Part shown: piece by piece, positions 49,553-58,945 of the stretch | How positions within the stretch are numbered: position 1 is the stretch's first letter | Layout: each line of letters starts with the position of its first letter | Assembly (NCBI GenBank): GCA_031286755.1 | Contig: JAITTX010000306.1 | Location: 1-64,000, forward strand | Reading direction: 5' to 3' | Origin: Paraburkholderia sp. | GTDB lineage: Bacteria; Pseudomonadota; Gammaproteobacteria; Burkholderiales; Burkholderiaceae | Length of the DNA stretch: 64,000 bases | Notes under the pieces: generated by a model | The model's database searches: none | Told to the model about the DNA's origin: nothing | The model's input: the letters and a program-made list of their open reading frames with translations, nothing else | Made by a program: the position numbers and the translations under genes

Positions 49553-50680
49553 TCACGAACCCGCCCCACCCTCCTGCCTGCACAGCCAGCCACGCGCGCG
49601 CCCACCCGTCGTCGGCGCCGCGCCCGCCACCTCGCGCCACCAGCGCTCGCCGCGCTGCGGCTGCGCCAGATCGAGCCGCTCGCCCATGCGCGGGGTCGCC
49701 AGCGCCACGCCGCGCGCGAGCGACAGTCCCGTCACGCGCTCGAACGGCTCCTGCCAGCGGTGCATCGCCAGATCGAAAGTGCCGTTGTGGATCGGCACGA
49801 GCCAGCGGCCGCGCAAGTCGATGTGCGCCTGCACCGTTTCCTCGGGCTGCATATGCACATAGGGCCACTGCGGGTCATAAGCGCCGGTCTCGATCAGCGT
49901 GACGTCGAACGGCCCGAGCCGCTCGCCAATCTCGCGAAAGCCCTCGAAGTACCCGGTGTCGCCGCTGAAGAACACGCGCAGATCGCCATCGGCGATCACC
50001 CATGAGGCCCACAGCGTGCTGTCGCCGTCGAACAGGCTGCGCCCCGAGAAATGCTGCGCGGGCGTGGCCGTGAACGCGACGCCCGCCACCTCCGCGCTCT
50101 GCCACCAGTCGAGCTGGCGCACCTTCGCCGCGTCGATGCCCCATTCGATCAGCCGGTCGCCCACGCCCAGCGGCGTGAGAAACACGCCCGTGGTGGCCGC
50201 GAGCGCAAGCACGGTCTCGCGGTCGAGGTGGTCGTAGTGATCGTGCGAGAGGATCACGCCGCGCAGCGGCGGCAGATCGGCGAGCGCGATGGGCGGCGCG
50301 TGAAAGCGCTTCGGGCCCATGCGCTTGAACGGCGAAGCCCGCTCGCCGAACACGGGGTCGGTGAGCCAGTATTCGCCGCGCAGCTTCAGAAGCAACGTCG
50401 AATGGCCGAGCCGGTAGAGGCTGCGCTCGGGCGCGGCGTCGAGGTCGGTGCGGCTCAGCGCGTCCACGGGCAGCGCGCTCGTCGGCGCCGTGCCCTGCGG
50501 CTTCCTGAACAGCACGTTCCAGGCAATGCCGAGCGTCTTCGCGAAGCCCTCGGCTGGACGCGGGCGCACGTTGCGAAAGCGGGCGCCATCGTGCTGCGGC
50601 GAGCCGCTCGACATGTCGCGCGAGCGGCGCGCGGCGGCAAATCCGAGCATGCGGCCAAGGAAATCGGGGATCGATATCAT
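49553..50680 (-). CDS. MBL-fold metal-dependent hydrolase (NAPE-PLD/UlaG-like)
   Basis: A 375-aa metallo-beta-lactamase-fold enzyme. The metal-binding SHDHYDHLD (HxHxDH), the later TPAQHFSGRS His and FSGDTGYF Asp are present, and the LYRLGHSTLLLKLRGEYWL strand is typical of the NAPE-PLD/RomA group. Members hydrolyse phosphodiester or lactone bonds, often at the inner membrane; the substrate is unknown. Normal length for the group. It is transcribed alone and leftwards, with its promoter presumably in the 336-bp gap before the CoA-transferase gene. Confidence 0.87.
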   Translation of the reverse strand: MISIPDFLGRMLGFAAARRSRDMSSGSPQHDGARFRNVRPRPAEGFAKTLGIAWNVLFRKPQGTAPTSALPVDALSRTDLDAAPERSLYRLGHSTLLLKLRGEYWLTDPVFGERASPFKRMGPKRFHAPPIALADLPPLRGVILSHDHYDHLDRETVLALAATTGVFLTPLGVGDRLIEWGIDAAKVRQLDWWQSAEVAGVAFTATPAQHFSGRSLFDGDSTLWASWVIADGDLRVFFSGDTGYFEGFREIGERLGPFDVTLIETGAYDPQWPYVHMQPEETVQAHIDLRGRWLVPIHNGTFDLAMHRWQEPFERVTGLSLARGVALATPRMGERLDLAQPQRGERWWREVAGAAPTTGGRARGWLCRQEGGAGS

Positions 50681-51016
50681 GAGGGCTTTTCACAAAAGTA
50701 GACTCAGCAGTGTAATTTATTTTCGAGAGAAGTAAACCACGCGGTGTAAATACTGGTCCGGACAAGTGCGCCCCAGCGATCCACGCGAAACCAGGGACAC
50801 TCCTGGGGCCACGCGCATGCATCCTTCTTGACCTCGAATATTCTCCTGGGTAAATTTAAATTCATGCACAGGAATTATTCGATGCACTCCCAACGCCAGA
50901 TCGGGCCCTGATGGCCTGGACGTTTTCGCTTGAACGGACGGCGTCCGATAGCCGAACGGTTCGCGCGGTATCGATGGTTGCGTTGCCCCTGCCCCTATCA
51001 ATAAGCAGTCCAGATA
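50681..51016. other. 336-bp divergent intergenic region
   Basis: Lies between the leftward MBL-fold gene and the rightward CoA-transferase gene. It contains A+T-rich patches (about 50700-50755 and 50835-50880), two GTGTAAATT-like direct copies (GTGTAATTT at 50711 and GTGTAAATA at 50734) and GAATATTC (50837-50844). I see no ORF or RNA gene; promoter sites are likely but not assigned. Confidence 0.4.
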
Positions 51017-52177
51017 ATGATGCCAACCTCCCTGCCTCTCCCGCCCGGCTCGCTGCACGGTTTGCGCGTGGTGGATTTGTCCCGCGTGCTGGGCGGTCCC
51101 TATTGCACGCAGATCCTCGCCGATCACGGTGCCGAAGTGATCAAGATCGAGCCGCCCGGCGGCGATGAAACGCGCGGCTGGGGCCCGCCGTTCGACGGCG
51201 ACACCGCGTCCTATTTCCAGGGCGTGAACCGCAACAAGCTCGGCGTCGTGCTGGATCTCTCGCAGCCCGAGGAGCGGGAGCGCCTGCTGGCCTTGCTCGA
51301 AACCGCGGACGTGCTGGTCGAGAACTTCAAGATTGGCACGCTGGAGCGCTGGGGGCTCGGCTACGACGACGTGCTCGGCGCGCGCTTTCCGCGGCTCGGG
51401 CATTGCCGCGTGTCGGGCTTCGGCGCGGACGGCCCGCTCGGCGCGCTGCCCGGCTACGACGCGGCCATCCAGGCCATGACCGGCCTGATGAGCGTCAACG
51501 GCGAGGCAGGCGGCGCGCCGCTGCGCGTGGGCGTGCCGATCGTCGATCTCGTGACCGGACTGAATGCCGCGCTCGGCATCCTCATGGCATTGCGCGAACG
51601 CGAGACGAGCGGCCGCGGCCAGTTCGTCGAATCGACGCTGTTCGACTGCGCGCTCTCGATCCTGCACCCGCATACGCCCAATTATTTCTACTCGGGCAAG
51701 GAGCCGCGGCGCACCGGCAATGCGCATCCGAACATCACGCCCTACGACATGTTTCACACGGGCAGCGGCGACATCTTCCTCGCGGTCGGCAACAACACGC
51801 AGTTCGCCGCGCTGTGCCGCCTGATCGACGCCGCGCATCTCGCCGACGATCCACGCTTCGCCGACAACCGGCTGCGCAGCGAGCATCGCAGCGAACTGCG
51901 CGCGGAGCTCGAGCAGCGCTTCGCCGGCTGGGATGGCCCGCAGCTCGCCGACACGCTGGTTCGCCACGGCGTGCCGTGCGCGCCCGTGCTCGGCCTCGGC
52001 GCGGCGCTCGCCCATCCCCACACGGCCCATCGCGCGATGAAGGTCGAGCTGGGCACCTATCGCGGCATCGCCTCGCCGATCAAGCTGAGCCGCACGCCCG
52101 CCACTTACCGCAGCGTGCCGCCCGCGCTCGGCGAGCACGCCGCGCAGGTTTTCGGAAGTCCATCCGGCGACGCCTGA
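51017..52177 (+). CDS. class III CoA-transferase (CaiB/BaiF family)
   Basis: A 386-aa family III CoA-transferase. GLRVVDLSRVLGGPYCTQIL with DHGAEVIKIEPPGGDETRGW opens the protein; the catalytic Asp177 is in VGVPIVDLVTG, followed by GRGQFVESTLFDCALSILH. It differs clearly from the CoA-transferase at 1319-2557, so each serves its own pathway. It begins a rightward set with a CitMHS carrier, an acyl-CoA dehydrogenase and an IclR regulator. Expected role: activation of the imported carboxylate to its CoA ester, probably with succinyl-CoA as donor. Confidence 0.9.
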   Translation: MMPTSLPLPPGSLHGLRVVDLSRVLGGPYCTQILADHGAEVIKIEPPGGDETRGWGPPFDGDTASYFQGVNRNKLGVVLDLSQPEERERLLALLETADVLVENFKIGTLERWGLGYDDVLGARFPRLGHCRVSGFGADGPLGALPGYDAAIQAMTGLMSVNGEAGGAPLRVGVPIVDLVTGLNAALGILMALRERETSGRGQFVESTLFDCALSILHPHTPNYFYSGKEPRRTGNAHPNITPYDMFHTGSGDIFLAVGNNTQFAALCRLIDAAHLADDPRFADNRLRSEHRSELRAELEQRFAGWDGPQLADTLVRHGVPCAPVLGLGAALAHPHTAHRAMKVELGTYRGIASPIKLSRTPATYRSVPPALGEHAAQVFGSPSGDA

Positions 52178-52307
52178 CCCGCGCGCCGCCCCCTGCTGTT
52201 CGACATCACGATAACCGCGGCGCCAGCGAAGCCGCGCAGGAGACAACCATGACACTCGCCCGCCGCGTCCCGCCGGCCACGTTCCGCGCGCGCAAGGAGA
52301 CGGCATC

Positions 52308-53609
52308 ATGCTCGCGCTGATCGGCACGCTCGCCATCGTCGCCCTGTTCACGCTGATCATCACCAAGCGGCTCTCGCCGCTGGTCGCGCTGATCAGCGTG
52401 CCCATCGTGGCGGCGCTCGTGGCGGGCTTCGGCCTGTCCACCGCGAAGTACATCGTCCACGGCGCGCAGAATATCGGCCCGGTCGCGGGCATGTTCGTGT
52501 TCGCGATTCTGTTCTTCGGCATCATCACCGATGCGGGCATGCTCGACCCGATCATCAACGGCGTGCTGCGCATCGTGGGCTGCCATCCCACGCGCATCGT
52601 GATGGGCTCGGCGCTGCTCGCGCTGCTGATCCATCTCGACGGCTCGGGCGCCGTGTGCTTTCTCGTGACCATTCCCGCCATGCTGCCGCTCTACGACCGC
52701 TTGCAGATGGACCGGCGCGTGCTGGCGTGCGTCGCGTCGATGGCCGCGGGCGTGAACTTCCTGCCCTGGGTCGGCCCGATGCTGCGCGCCTCCGCCGCCC
52801 TGCACATTCCCGGCACCGTGATCTTCTATCCGATGATTCCGGTTCAGGTCATCGGCCTCGTGTTCGTGTTCGGCTCCGCCTGGGTGCTCGGCAAGCGCGA
52901 GGAGAAGCGCCTTGGCCTCACGCGCGCGCACGCGGCCAGCATCGCCGCGGCGCAGCGCGAGCTCACGCCCGAGGAACTCGCGCTGCGCCGCCCGAAGCGC
53001 CTGTGGATCAACCTCGCCCTCACCTTCGTGGTGCTCGCCACGCTCGTCTCCGGCATCGTGGACCCGATGGTGATGTTCATGATCGGCACCGTGCTCGCGC
53101 TCGTCATCAACTATCCCGACGTGAAGCAGCAGCGCGAACGCGTGGACGCGCACGCGAAGGCGGCCCTGATGATGGCCAGCGTGCTGCTCGCGGCGGGCGC
53201 CTTCACCGGCATCATGACCGGCACCGGCATGCTCAACGCCATGGCGGAAGTGGTCGTGCGCCACGTCCCGGCCCAGAGCGCGCACCACATGCCGTTCGTG
53301 CTCGGCCTCGCTTCCATGCCACTCAGCCTGCTCTTCGACCCCGACTCGTTTTACTTCGGAGTGCTTCCCGTTCTGGCGAAGAGCGGCGAGCTGCTCGGCG
53401 TTCCGCCTGTGCAGATGGCGCAAGCCGCGCTGCTCGGCCAGATGACGACGGGCTTTCCCGTGAGCCCGCTCACGCCCGCCACGTTCCTGATCGTCGGCAT
53501 GACCGGCATCGATCTCGCCGAGCATCAGAAGTTCACGATACCGTTTCTGTTCGCCGCCACCGTGCTGATGGTGTTCAGCGCGGTGCTGGTGGGCGTGTTT
53601 CCGCTTTGA
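52308..53609 (+). CDS. CitMHS family citrate/carboxylate:proton symporter
   Basis: A 433-aa inner-membrane carrier of the CitM/CitH family with 11-12 hydrophobic segments. LALIGTLAIVALFTLIITKR, GPVAGMFVFAILFFGIITDA, LIHLDGSGAVCFLVTIPAML and FDPDSFYFGVLPVLAK are typical. CitMHS proteins import citrate as a metal complex, but related members carry other di- or tricarboxylates. The AAGGAGA ribosome site is clear. It lies between the CoA-transferase and acyl-CoA dehydrogenase genes and presumably brings in their substrate. Confidence 0.9.
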   Translation: MLALIGTLAIVALFTLIITKRLSPLVALISVPIVAALVAGFGLSTAKYIVHGAQNIGPVAGMFVFAILFFGIITDAGMLDPIINGVLRIVGCHPTRIVMGSALLALLIHLDGSGAVCFLVTIPAMLPLYDRLQMDRRVLACVASMAAGVNFLPWVGPMLRASAALHIPGTVIFYPMIPVQVIGLVFVFGSAWVLGKREEKRLGLTRAHAASIAAAQRELTPEELALRRPKRLWINLALTFVVLATLVSGIVDPMVMFMIGTVLALVINYPDVKQQRERVDAHAKAALMMASVLLAAGAFTGIMTGTGMLNAMAEVVVRHVPAQSAHHMPFVLGLASMPLSLLFDPDSFYFGVLPVLAKSGELLGVPPVQMAQAALLGQMTTGFPVSPLTPATFLIVGMTGIDLAEHQKFTIPFLFAATVLMVFSAVLVGVFPL

Positions 53610-53657
53610 TTTTCCGCTGTTATGCCGTCCCGAATACGCTTTTAAAGGAAGTCCACG

Positions 53658-54824
53658 ATGAATTTCAACCTCAATGAAGACCAGCAGTCGATCGTCGCCG
53701 CCATCGAAAAGATCTGCGAGCGCTTCGACGACGCCTACTGGCTCGAACGCGACCGCGAAGGCGGCTTCCCGCACGACTTCCACCGTGCGCTCGCCGACGC
53801 CGGCTGGCTCGGGATCGCGATGTCGCCCGAATACGGCGGCTCGGGGCTCGGCATGACCGAGGCCGCGCTGATGATGCGCACGATCAGCGCCTCCGGCGCG
53901 GGGCTTTCGGGCGCCTCGGCGGTGCACATGAACATCTTCGGCCTGAACCCGGTGCAGGTGTTCGGCAACGAGGCGCAGAAGCAGCGCTTTCTGCCGCCGC
54001 TCATCGAAGGGCGCGACAAGGCCTGCTTCGCGGTCACGGAACCCGACGCGGGCCTCGACACCACGCACCTGAAAACCCAGGCCGTGCGCGACGGCGACCA
54101 CTACGTGCTCACGGGCCGCAAGATCTGGATCTCGACGGCACAGGTCGCCAGCAAGATGCTGATCATCGCGCGAACCACGCCGCTCGATCGCGTCCAGAAG
54201 CCCACCGATGGCCTGAGCCTCTTCTACACGGACCTCGACCGCACGCGCGTGGAAGTGCGCGAGATCGAGAAGATGGGCCGCAAGGCGGTGGACTCGAACA
54301 TGCTCTTCATCGACAACCTGCGCGTGCCGGTGGAGGACCGCATCGGTGAGGAAGGCAAGGGCTTTCATTATCTGCTGCACGGCTTGAATCCGGAACGCAT
54401 TCTGATTGCGTCGGAGGCCGTGGGGCTCGGGCAGGCCGCCTTGCGCCGCGCGACGCAGTACGCGAAGGAGCGCGTCGTGTTCGGGCGGCCCATCGGCCAG
54501 AACCAGTCAATCCAGCACCCGCTCGCGCAGGCGTGGATGGCGCTCGAAGCGGCCGACCTCATGGTGATGAAGGCCGCCACGCTCTACGACGCGGGCGAGC
54601 CCTGCGGGGCTGAGGCCAACGCCGCGAAGTACCTGGCCGCCGAAGCCGCGTTCCAGTCGTGCCAGACGGCCATCGCGACCATGGGCGGCATGGGCTACGC
54701 GAAGGAATATCATGTCGAGCGCTATCTGCGGGAGTGTATGATTCCGAGGCTCGCGCCGGTCAGCCCGCAATTGATTCTGTGCTTCATTGCGGAGAAAGTG
54801 CTCGGGTTGCCAAAGTCATACTGA
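53658..54824 (+). CDS. acyl-CoA dehydrogenase
   Basis: A 388-aa flavoprotein that introduces an alpha-beta double bond into an acyl-CoA. CFAVTEPDAG (about residues 123-132) and GRKIWISTAQVA contact FAD; KERVVFGRPIGQNQSIQHPL and ATMGGMGYAKEYHVERYLRE are later signatures. The C-terminus lacks the EGTxE glutamate of short- and medium-chain enzymes. Instead Glu246 in LNPERILIASEAVGL sits where isovaleryl-CoA dehydrogenase has its catalytic base. Branched or carboxylated acyl-CoA substrates are therefore plausible. Confidence 0.9.
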   Translation: MNFNLNEDQQSIVAAIEKICERFDDAYWLERDREGGFPHDFHRALADAGWLGIAMSPEYGGSGLGMTEAALMMRTISASGAGLSGASAVHMNIFGLNPVQVFGNEAQKQRFLPPLIEGRDKACFAVTEPDAGLDTTHLKTQAVRDGDHYVLTGRKIWISTAQVASKMLIIARTTPLDRVQKPTDGLSLFYTDLDRTRVEVREIEKMGRKAVDSNMLFIDNLRVPVEDRIGEEGKGFHYLLHGLNPERILIASEAVGLGQAALRRATQYAKERVVFGRPIGQNQSIQHPLAQAWMALEAADLMVMKAATLYDAGEPCGAEANAAKYLAAEAAFQSCQTAIATMGGMGYAKEYHVERYLRECMIPRLAPVSPQLILCFIAEKVLGLPKSY

Positions 54825-54874
54825 AAACGCGCAAGGCGGCCCACACCGCCTTGCGATTTACCCCCGCGCCGCCC

Positions 54875-55627
54875 ATGGATGTCAAACTCGTTGCCCGCAC
54901 GCTCGACCTGTTCGAGCTTTTCGCCGCCGAACAACGCCCGCTGCCGCTTGCCGAAATGGCGCGGCTCCTGAACGTCCCCGCATCGAGCTGCCTCGCGCTC
55001 GCGCGCACGCTGGTGAGCCGCGGCTATCTCTACGAAGTGCGCAAGCGCGGCGGCTACTATCCCACGCGGCGCCTGCAACTGCTTGCGAATGCGATCGACG
55101 CGGTCGATCCCATTGTCGAAATGCTGCACCCCCGGCTCGTGGAATTGCGCGACGAGAGCGGCGAGACCGCCGTGCTCGGGAAGATTCACGGCAATGCGGT
55201 GGTGTATCTCGATGTGGTGGAATCCGGCAAAGCCGTGCGCTATGCCTGCGCGCCCGGCGCGCTGAGGCCCCTGCATGCGAATTCGATTGGCAAGGCGATT
55301 CTTGGCGAGCTCGATACCGCAGCGCAGCAGGCGCTTGGCGCGAAGCTCGTTTTCGAGCGCTACACCGATGCAACGGCGCCCGATCTCGCGACGCTGATCG
55401 AGCAGGCCGCCGCCGCGCACGAACGCGGCTGGTACGCGAATATCGGCGAAAGCGCGCCGGAGCTTTCGGCGGTGGCAGTCGCGCTCGATTTCGGCGGCGA
55501 TCTCTACGGGCTCTCGGTGGGCGGACCCACCGAGCGGATCCGCCAGCATCTCGACAAATACGCAGCGGCGCTGGTGGAAGCGAAGCAGCACATTCTCGCG
55601 ACCTGGCGCGACAACGAAGGCGCTTGA
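54875..55627 (+). CDS. IclR family transcriptional regulator
   Basis: A 250-aa regulator with an N-terminal winged helix (about residues 1-65; MARLLNVPASSCLALARTLV) and a C-terminal IclR ligand domain (about 75-248; PHANSIGKAI-like LRPLHANSIGKAILGEL). It lies 50 bp after the acyl-CoA dehydrogenase stop on the same strand, so it is probably the last gene of the CoA-transferase unit and controls it. The ATG at 54875 starts at the first helix; upstream in-frame sequence belongs to the preceding gene in another frame. Confidence 0.9.
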   Translation: MDVKLVARTLDLFELFAAEQRPLPLAEMARLLNVPASSCLALARTLVSRGYLYEVRKRGGYYPTRRLQLLANAIDAVDPIVEMLHPRLVELRDESGETAVLGKIHGNAVVYLDVVESGKAVRYACAPGALRPLHANSIGKAILGELDTAAQQALGAKLVFERYTDATAPDLATLIEQAAAAHERGWYANIGESAPELSAVAVALDFGGDLYGLSVGGPTERIRQHLDKYAAALVEAKQHILATWRDNEGA

Positions 55628-55665
55628 GCACCGCACGGGCAATCGTCTGACGACTTGCCCCCACC

Positions 55666-55685
55666 CAGCCGTTTCCCCACGGCTG
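55666..55685 (+). terminator. possible terminator after the iclR gene
   Basis: CAGCCGT (55666-55672) pairs with ACGGCTG (55679-55685) around TTCCCC, 38 bp after the iclR stop. It ends at the first HutC-type site and has no long T tract. Confidence 0.4.
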
Positions 55686-55768
55686 TATATACCGCGAATA
55701 TAACGATCGCAAGCACGGGTTAACGAGCCCGAAAACAAAGCCTCCCCTCGAAATTTCGCGGTATATAC
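55685..55768. promoter_or_regulatory. paired HutC-type operator of the amino acid utilisation operon
   Basis: GTATATACCGCGAA (55685-55698) and TTCGCGGTATATAC (55755-55768) are perfect 14-bp inverted arms 56 bp apart. Each contains GTATATAC, which fits the HutC-subfamily GntR consensus GTMTAKAC. The second arm overlaps a -10-like TATACT (55764-55769). The operon downstream encodes a HutC-family protein (60081-60863), the likely ligand-controlled repressor. Looping between the two sites is possible. Confidence 0.7.
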
Positions 55769-55850
55769 TGCCCCTCATCGCAGCGTCCGCGCAGCGCGCC
55801 TTTCACGCATCGCATTCTTTTCAACAGAGGTCATTCCCTCAGGAGAACTC

Positions 55851-56678
55851 ATGAAGCGCGCCGCAAGTTGGAAGCGTTTTACGCTCGCACTGGCACTGGC
55901 CGCCGTTAGCGTGTCCGCGTTCGCGGAAGACCAGCTCGCCAAGGTCAAGAAGGCCAGTGAACTGGTCGTCGGCACAGAAATGCAGTTCGCGCCGTTCGAC
56001 TTTCTGGAGAACGGCCAGCAAGCCGGCTTCAACAAGGATCTGTTCGCCGAGATCGGCAAGGAACTCGGCGTGAAGGTGCGCTTCATCGACCTGCCGTGGC
56101 CGAGCGTGCTGCCCGGGCTCGAAGCGGGCAAGTTCGACATGGTGGGCGGCCCGCTGACGGTCACCAAGGCGCGCATGGAACGCTACGCGTACACGCTGCC
56201 CGTGGCCGACGCCACCGACGCGCTGCTCAAGCGCGCCAACGATACTTCCCTCAAGCAGTCCAGCGACGTGGCCGGCAAAACGATCGGCGCGGCCAAGGGC
56301 ACCGCTCAGCTCGACCAGCTGAAAGCCTATGTGGCGACGCTGCCTCACGCGCCCACGATCCGTGAGTACGTCGACAACAACCAGGCCTATTCGGATCTCG
56401 CCGCGGGCCGCATCGTCGCCGTGGCGAACGCGATGACGAACATCGCCTATGTCGCGAAGCAGCGTCCGGAAACCTTCGCCGTGCTCACCCCGCCGTTCGG
56501 CGCGAAGGTCTATTACGCGTACTGCCTGCGCAAGGACGCGGACAGCAAGCCGCTGCTCGACGCGTTCAACACGGCGCTGCTGAAGATCCAGGCCGACGGC
56601 CGCCTGGCCGCGCTGCAAAAGAAATGGCTCGGCACGACGATGGCCGTGCCCGCCACGATGCCCACGCCGAACTTCTGA
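55851..56678 (+). CDS. polar amino acid ABC transporter, substrate-binding protein
   Basis: A 275-aa periplasmic receptor of SBP family 3. A signal peptide (residues 1 to about 25, SAFA) is followed by LVVGTEMQFAPFDFLENGQQ, DLPWPSVLPGLEAGKFDMVG and the lobe-II IGAAKGTAQLDQLKAYVA. These proteins bind amino acids through a conserved Arg/Asp pair; the ligand cannot be told by eye. An AGGAG ribosome site precedes the ATG. First gene of the eight-gene unit behind the HutC-type operator. Confidence 0.93.
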   Translation: MKRAASWKRFTLALALAAVSVSAFAEDQLAKVKKASELVVGTEMQFAPFDFLENGQQAGFNKDLFAEIGKELGVKVRFIDLPWPSVLPGLEAGKFDMVGGPLTVTKARMERYAYTLPVADATDALLKRANDTSLKQSSDVAGKTIGAAKGTAQLDQLKAYVATLPHAPTIREYVDNNQAYSDLAAGRIVAVANAMTNIAYVAKQRPETFAVLTPPFGAKVYYAYCLRKDADSKPLLDAFNTALLKIQADGRLAALQKKWLGTTMAVPATMPTPNF

Positions 56679-56744
56679 CGCGCATCGCTTCCATGCCGCC
56701 GCGCCCGTGCGCGGCGGCCACGCCGGACAACGACACTCCTGGCC

Positions 56745-57392
56745 ATGTTCAATCTGAACGCGTTCATGCAATCGTTGCCGCTGCTGCTTCACGCAACGGT
56801 TGCCACCGTCACCATCTCGCTCGCCGGACTGGCGATCGGCTTCTTCATCGGCCTCGCGGTCTGCTCCGCGCGGCTCTCGCCGAACCGCTGGCTCAGCAAA
56901 CTGGGCGGAGCCTATGTGTTCTTCTTCCGCGGCGTGCCCCTGCTCGTTCAATTGCTGCTGGTCTATTACCTGCTGCCGTTCGTCGGCATCAACGTGCCGC
57001 CGCTCGTGGCCGCCATCAGCGCGGTGTCGCTGTGCTCGGCCTCGTATATCGCCGAAATTCTTCGCGGCGGCTTTCTGAGCGTGCCCTATGGGCAAATCGA
57101 AGCGGCGCGGATGCTGGGCATGCGCGCGTTCGCCACGCTCTGGCGCATCAAGGTGCCACAGGCGTTCCGCCTCACGCTGCCCTCGCTCGCGAACGAAATG
57201 GTGCTGCTCATCAAGGCGTCGTCGCTGATCTCCGTGGTGGGCGTCGCGGAGATCACGCGCACCGCGCAAAACATCGCCGCGAGCACCTATCGCCCGCTCG
57301 AAGCGTATGTTGCCGCGGGGCTGATCTACCTCGTCATCAACGGCGTGCTCGCGAGCCTCGCGCATCTCGCCGAAGTGCGGCTGCACGCATGA
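56745..57392 (+). CDS. amino acid ABC transporter permease 1
   Basis: A 215-aa HisM/HisQ-type permease with about five helices. The first segment LLLHATVATVTISLAGLAIG and the EAA loop IEAARMLGMRAFATLWRIKV are family-typical, as is YVFFFRGVPLLVQLLLVYY. It pairs with the next gene product as the membrane core of the importer. It follows the receptor gene by 66 bp and precedes permease 2 by 10 bp. Confidence 0.92.
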   Translation: MFNLNAFMQSLPLLLHATVATVTISLAGLAIGFFIGLAVCSARLSPNRWLSKLGGAYVFFFRGVPLLVQLLLVYYLLPFVGINVPPLVAAISAVSLCSASYIAEILRGGFLSVPYGQIEAARMLGMRAFATLWRIKVPQAFRLTLPSLANEMVLLIKASSLISVVGVAEITRTAQNIAASTYRPLEAYVAAGLIYLVINGVLASLAHLAEVRLHA

Positions 57393-57402
57393 GGAACGCA
57401 CG

Positions 57403-58056
57403 ATGAGCCAGTTCGATCCCACCATCATCACGCACAACCTGCCCGCGATCCTCTCGGGCTTCGGCATGACGCTCGGCACGTGGGTCGCCGGCGTCGCGAT
57501 CGCCATGGTGATCGGCTTCGTCGTCGCGGTGCTGCAACTGCTGTGCGGCCGCTGGATTCGCGCCGTGCTGCGCGTCTACATCGAATGCTTCCGCGCCACG
57601 CCGTTTCTGGTTCAGCTATTCGTCCTGTACTACGGCGGCCCTTCGTTCGGCTTCACGCTCGATCCGGTTCCGGCCGGCATCATCGGGCTCGGCCTGTATG
57701 GCGGAGCGTACTTCGCGGAAGCGTTCCGCTCCGGCTTCCGCTCGATACCGCCAGGGCATCTCGAAGCCGCACAGTGCCTCGGCCTGTCGCGCTGGCAAAC
57801 CGTCTGGCGGGTGCAGTTGCCGCAAATGCTCGTGCTGATCATGCCGGCCATCACCAACCTCACGATCGTGCTCAGCAAGGAGACTGCCGTTCTGTCGATC
57901 GTCACCGTGCCGGAGCTGACCTTCGTGCTGACCGGCATTGGCTCCGAAACCTTTGCTTTCGTGGAAACGCTGCTGATGCTGTGCATCTGCTATCTCGCGC
58001 TCGTCGAGCTCACCTCACGTGCGGGCGCGTGGGTTGAAGCGCGGCTTGCGGACTGA
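57403..58056 (+). CDS. amino acid ABC transporter permease 2
   Basis: A 217-aa HisM/HisQ-type permease. [20 protein letters not shown] begins the first helix, [20 protein letters not shown] is the second-helix motif, and [20 protein letters not shown] is the EAA loop. It forms a heterodimer with permease 1. The downstream ATPase ATG follows 25 bp after its stop. Confidence 0.92.
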   Translation: MSQFDPTIITHNLPAILSGFGMTLGTWVAGVAIAMVIGFVVAVLQLLCGRWIRAVLRVYIECFRATPFLVQLFVLYYGGPSFGFTLDPVPAGIIGLGLYGGAYFAEAFRSGFRSIPPGHLEAAQCLGLSRWQTVWRVQLPQMLVLIMPAITNLTIVLSKETAVLSIVTVPELTFVLTGIGSETFAFVETLLMLCICYLALVELTSRAGAWVEARLAD

Positions 58057-58081
58057 CGAACCCGGTGAGGACCCTCCTCCG

Positions 58082-58941
<860 letters not shown>

Positions 58942-58945
<4 letters not shown>

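Noticed and set aside
52206..54380. 724-codon minus-strand ORF opposite the CitMHS and acyl-CoA dehydrogenase genes
   Set aside because: His/Arg/Asp-rich composition without domains; it mirrors two genuine genes.
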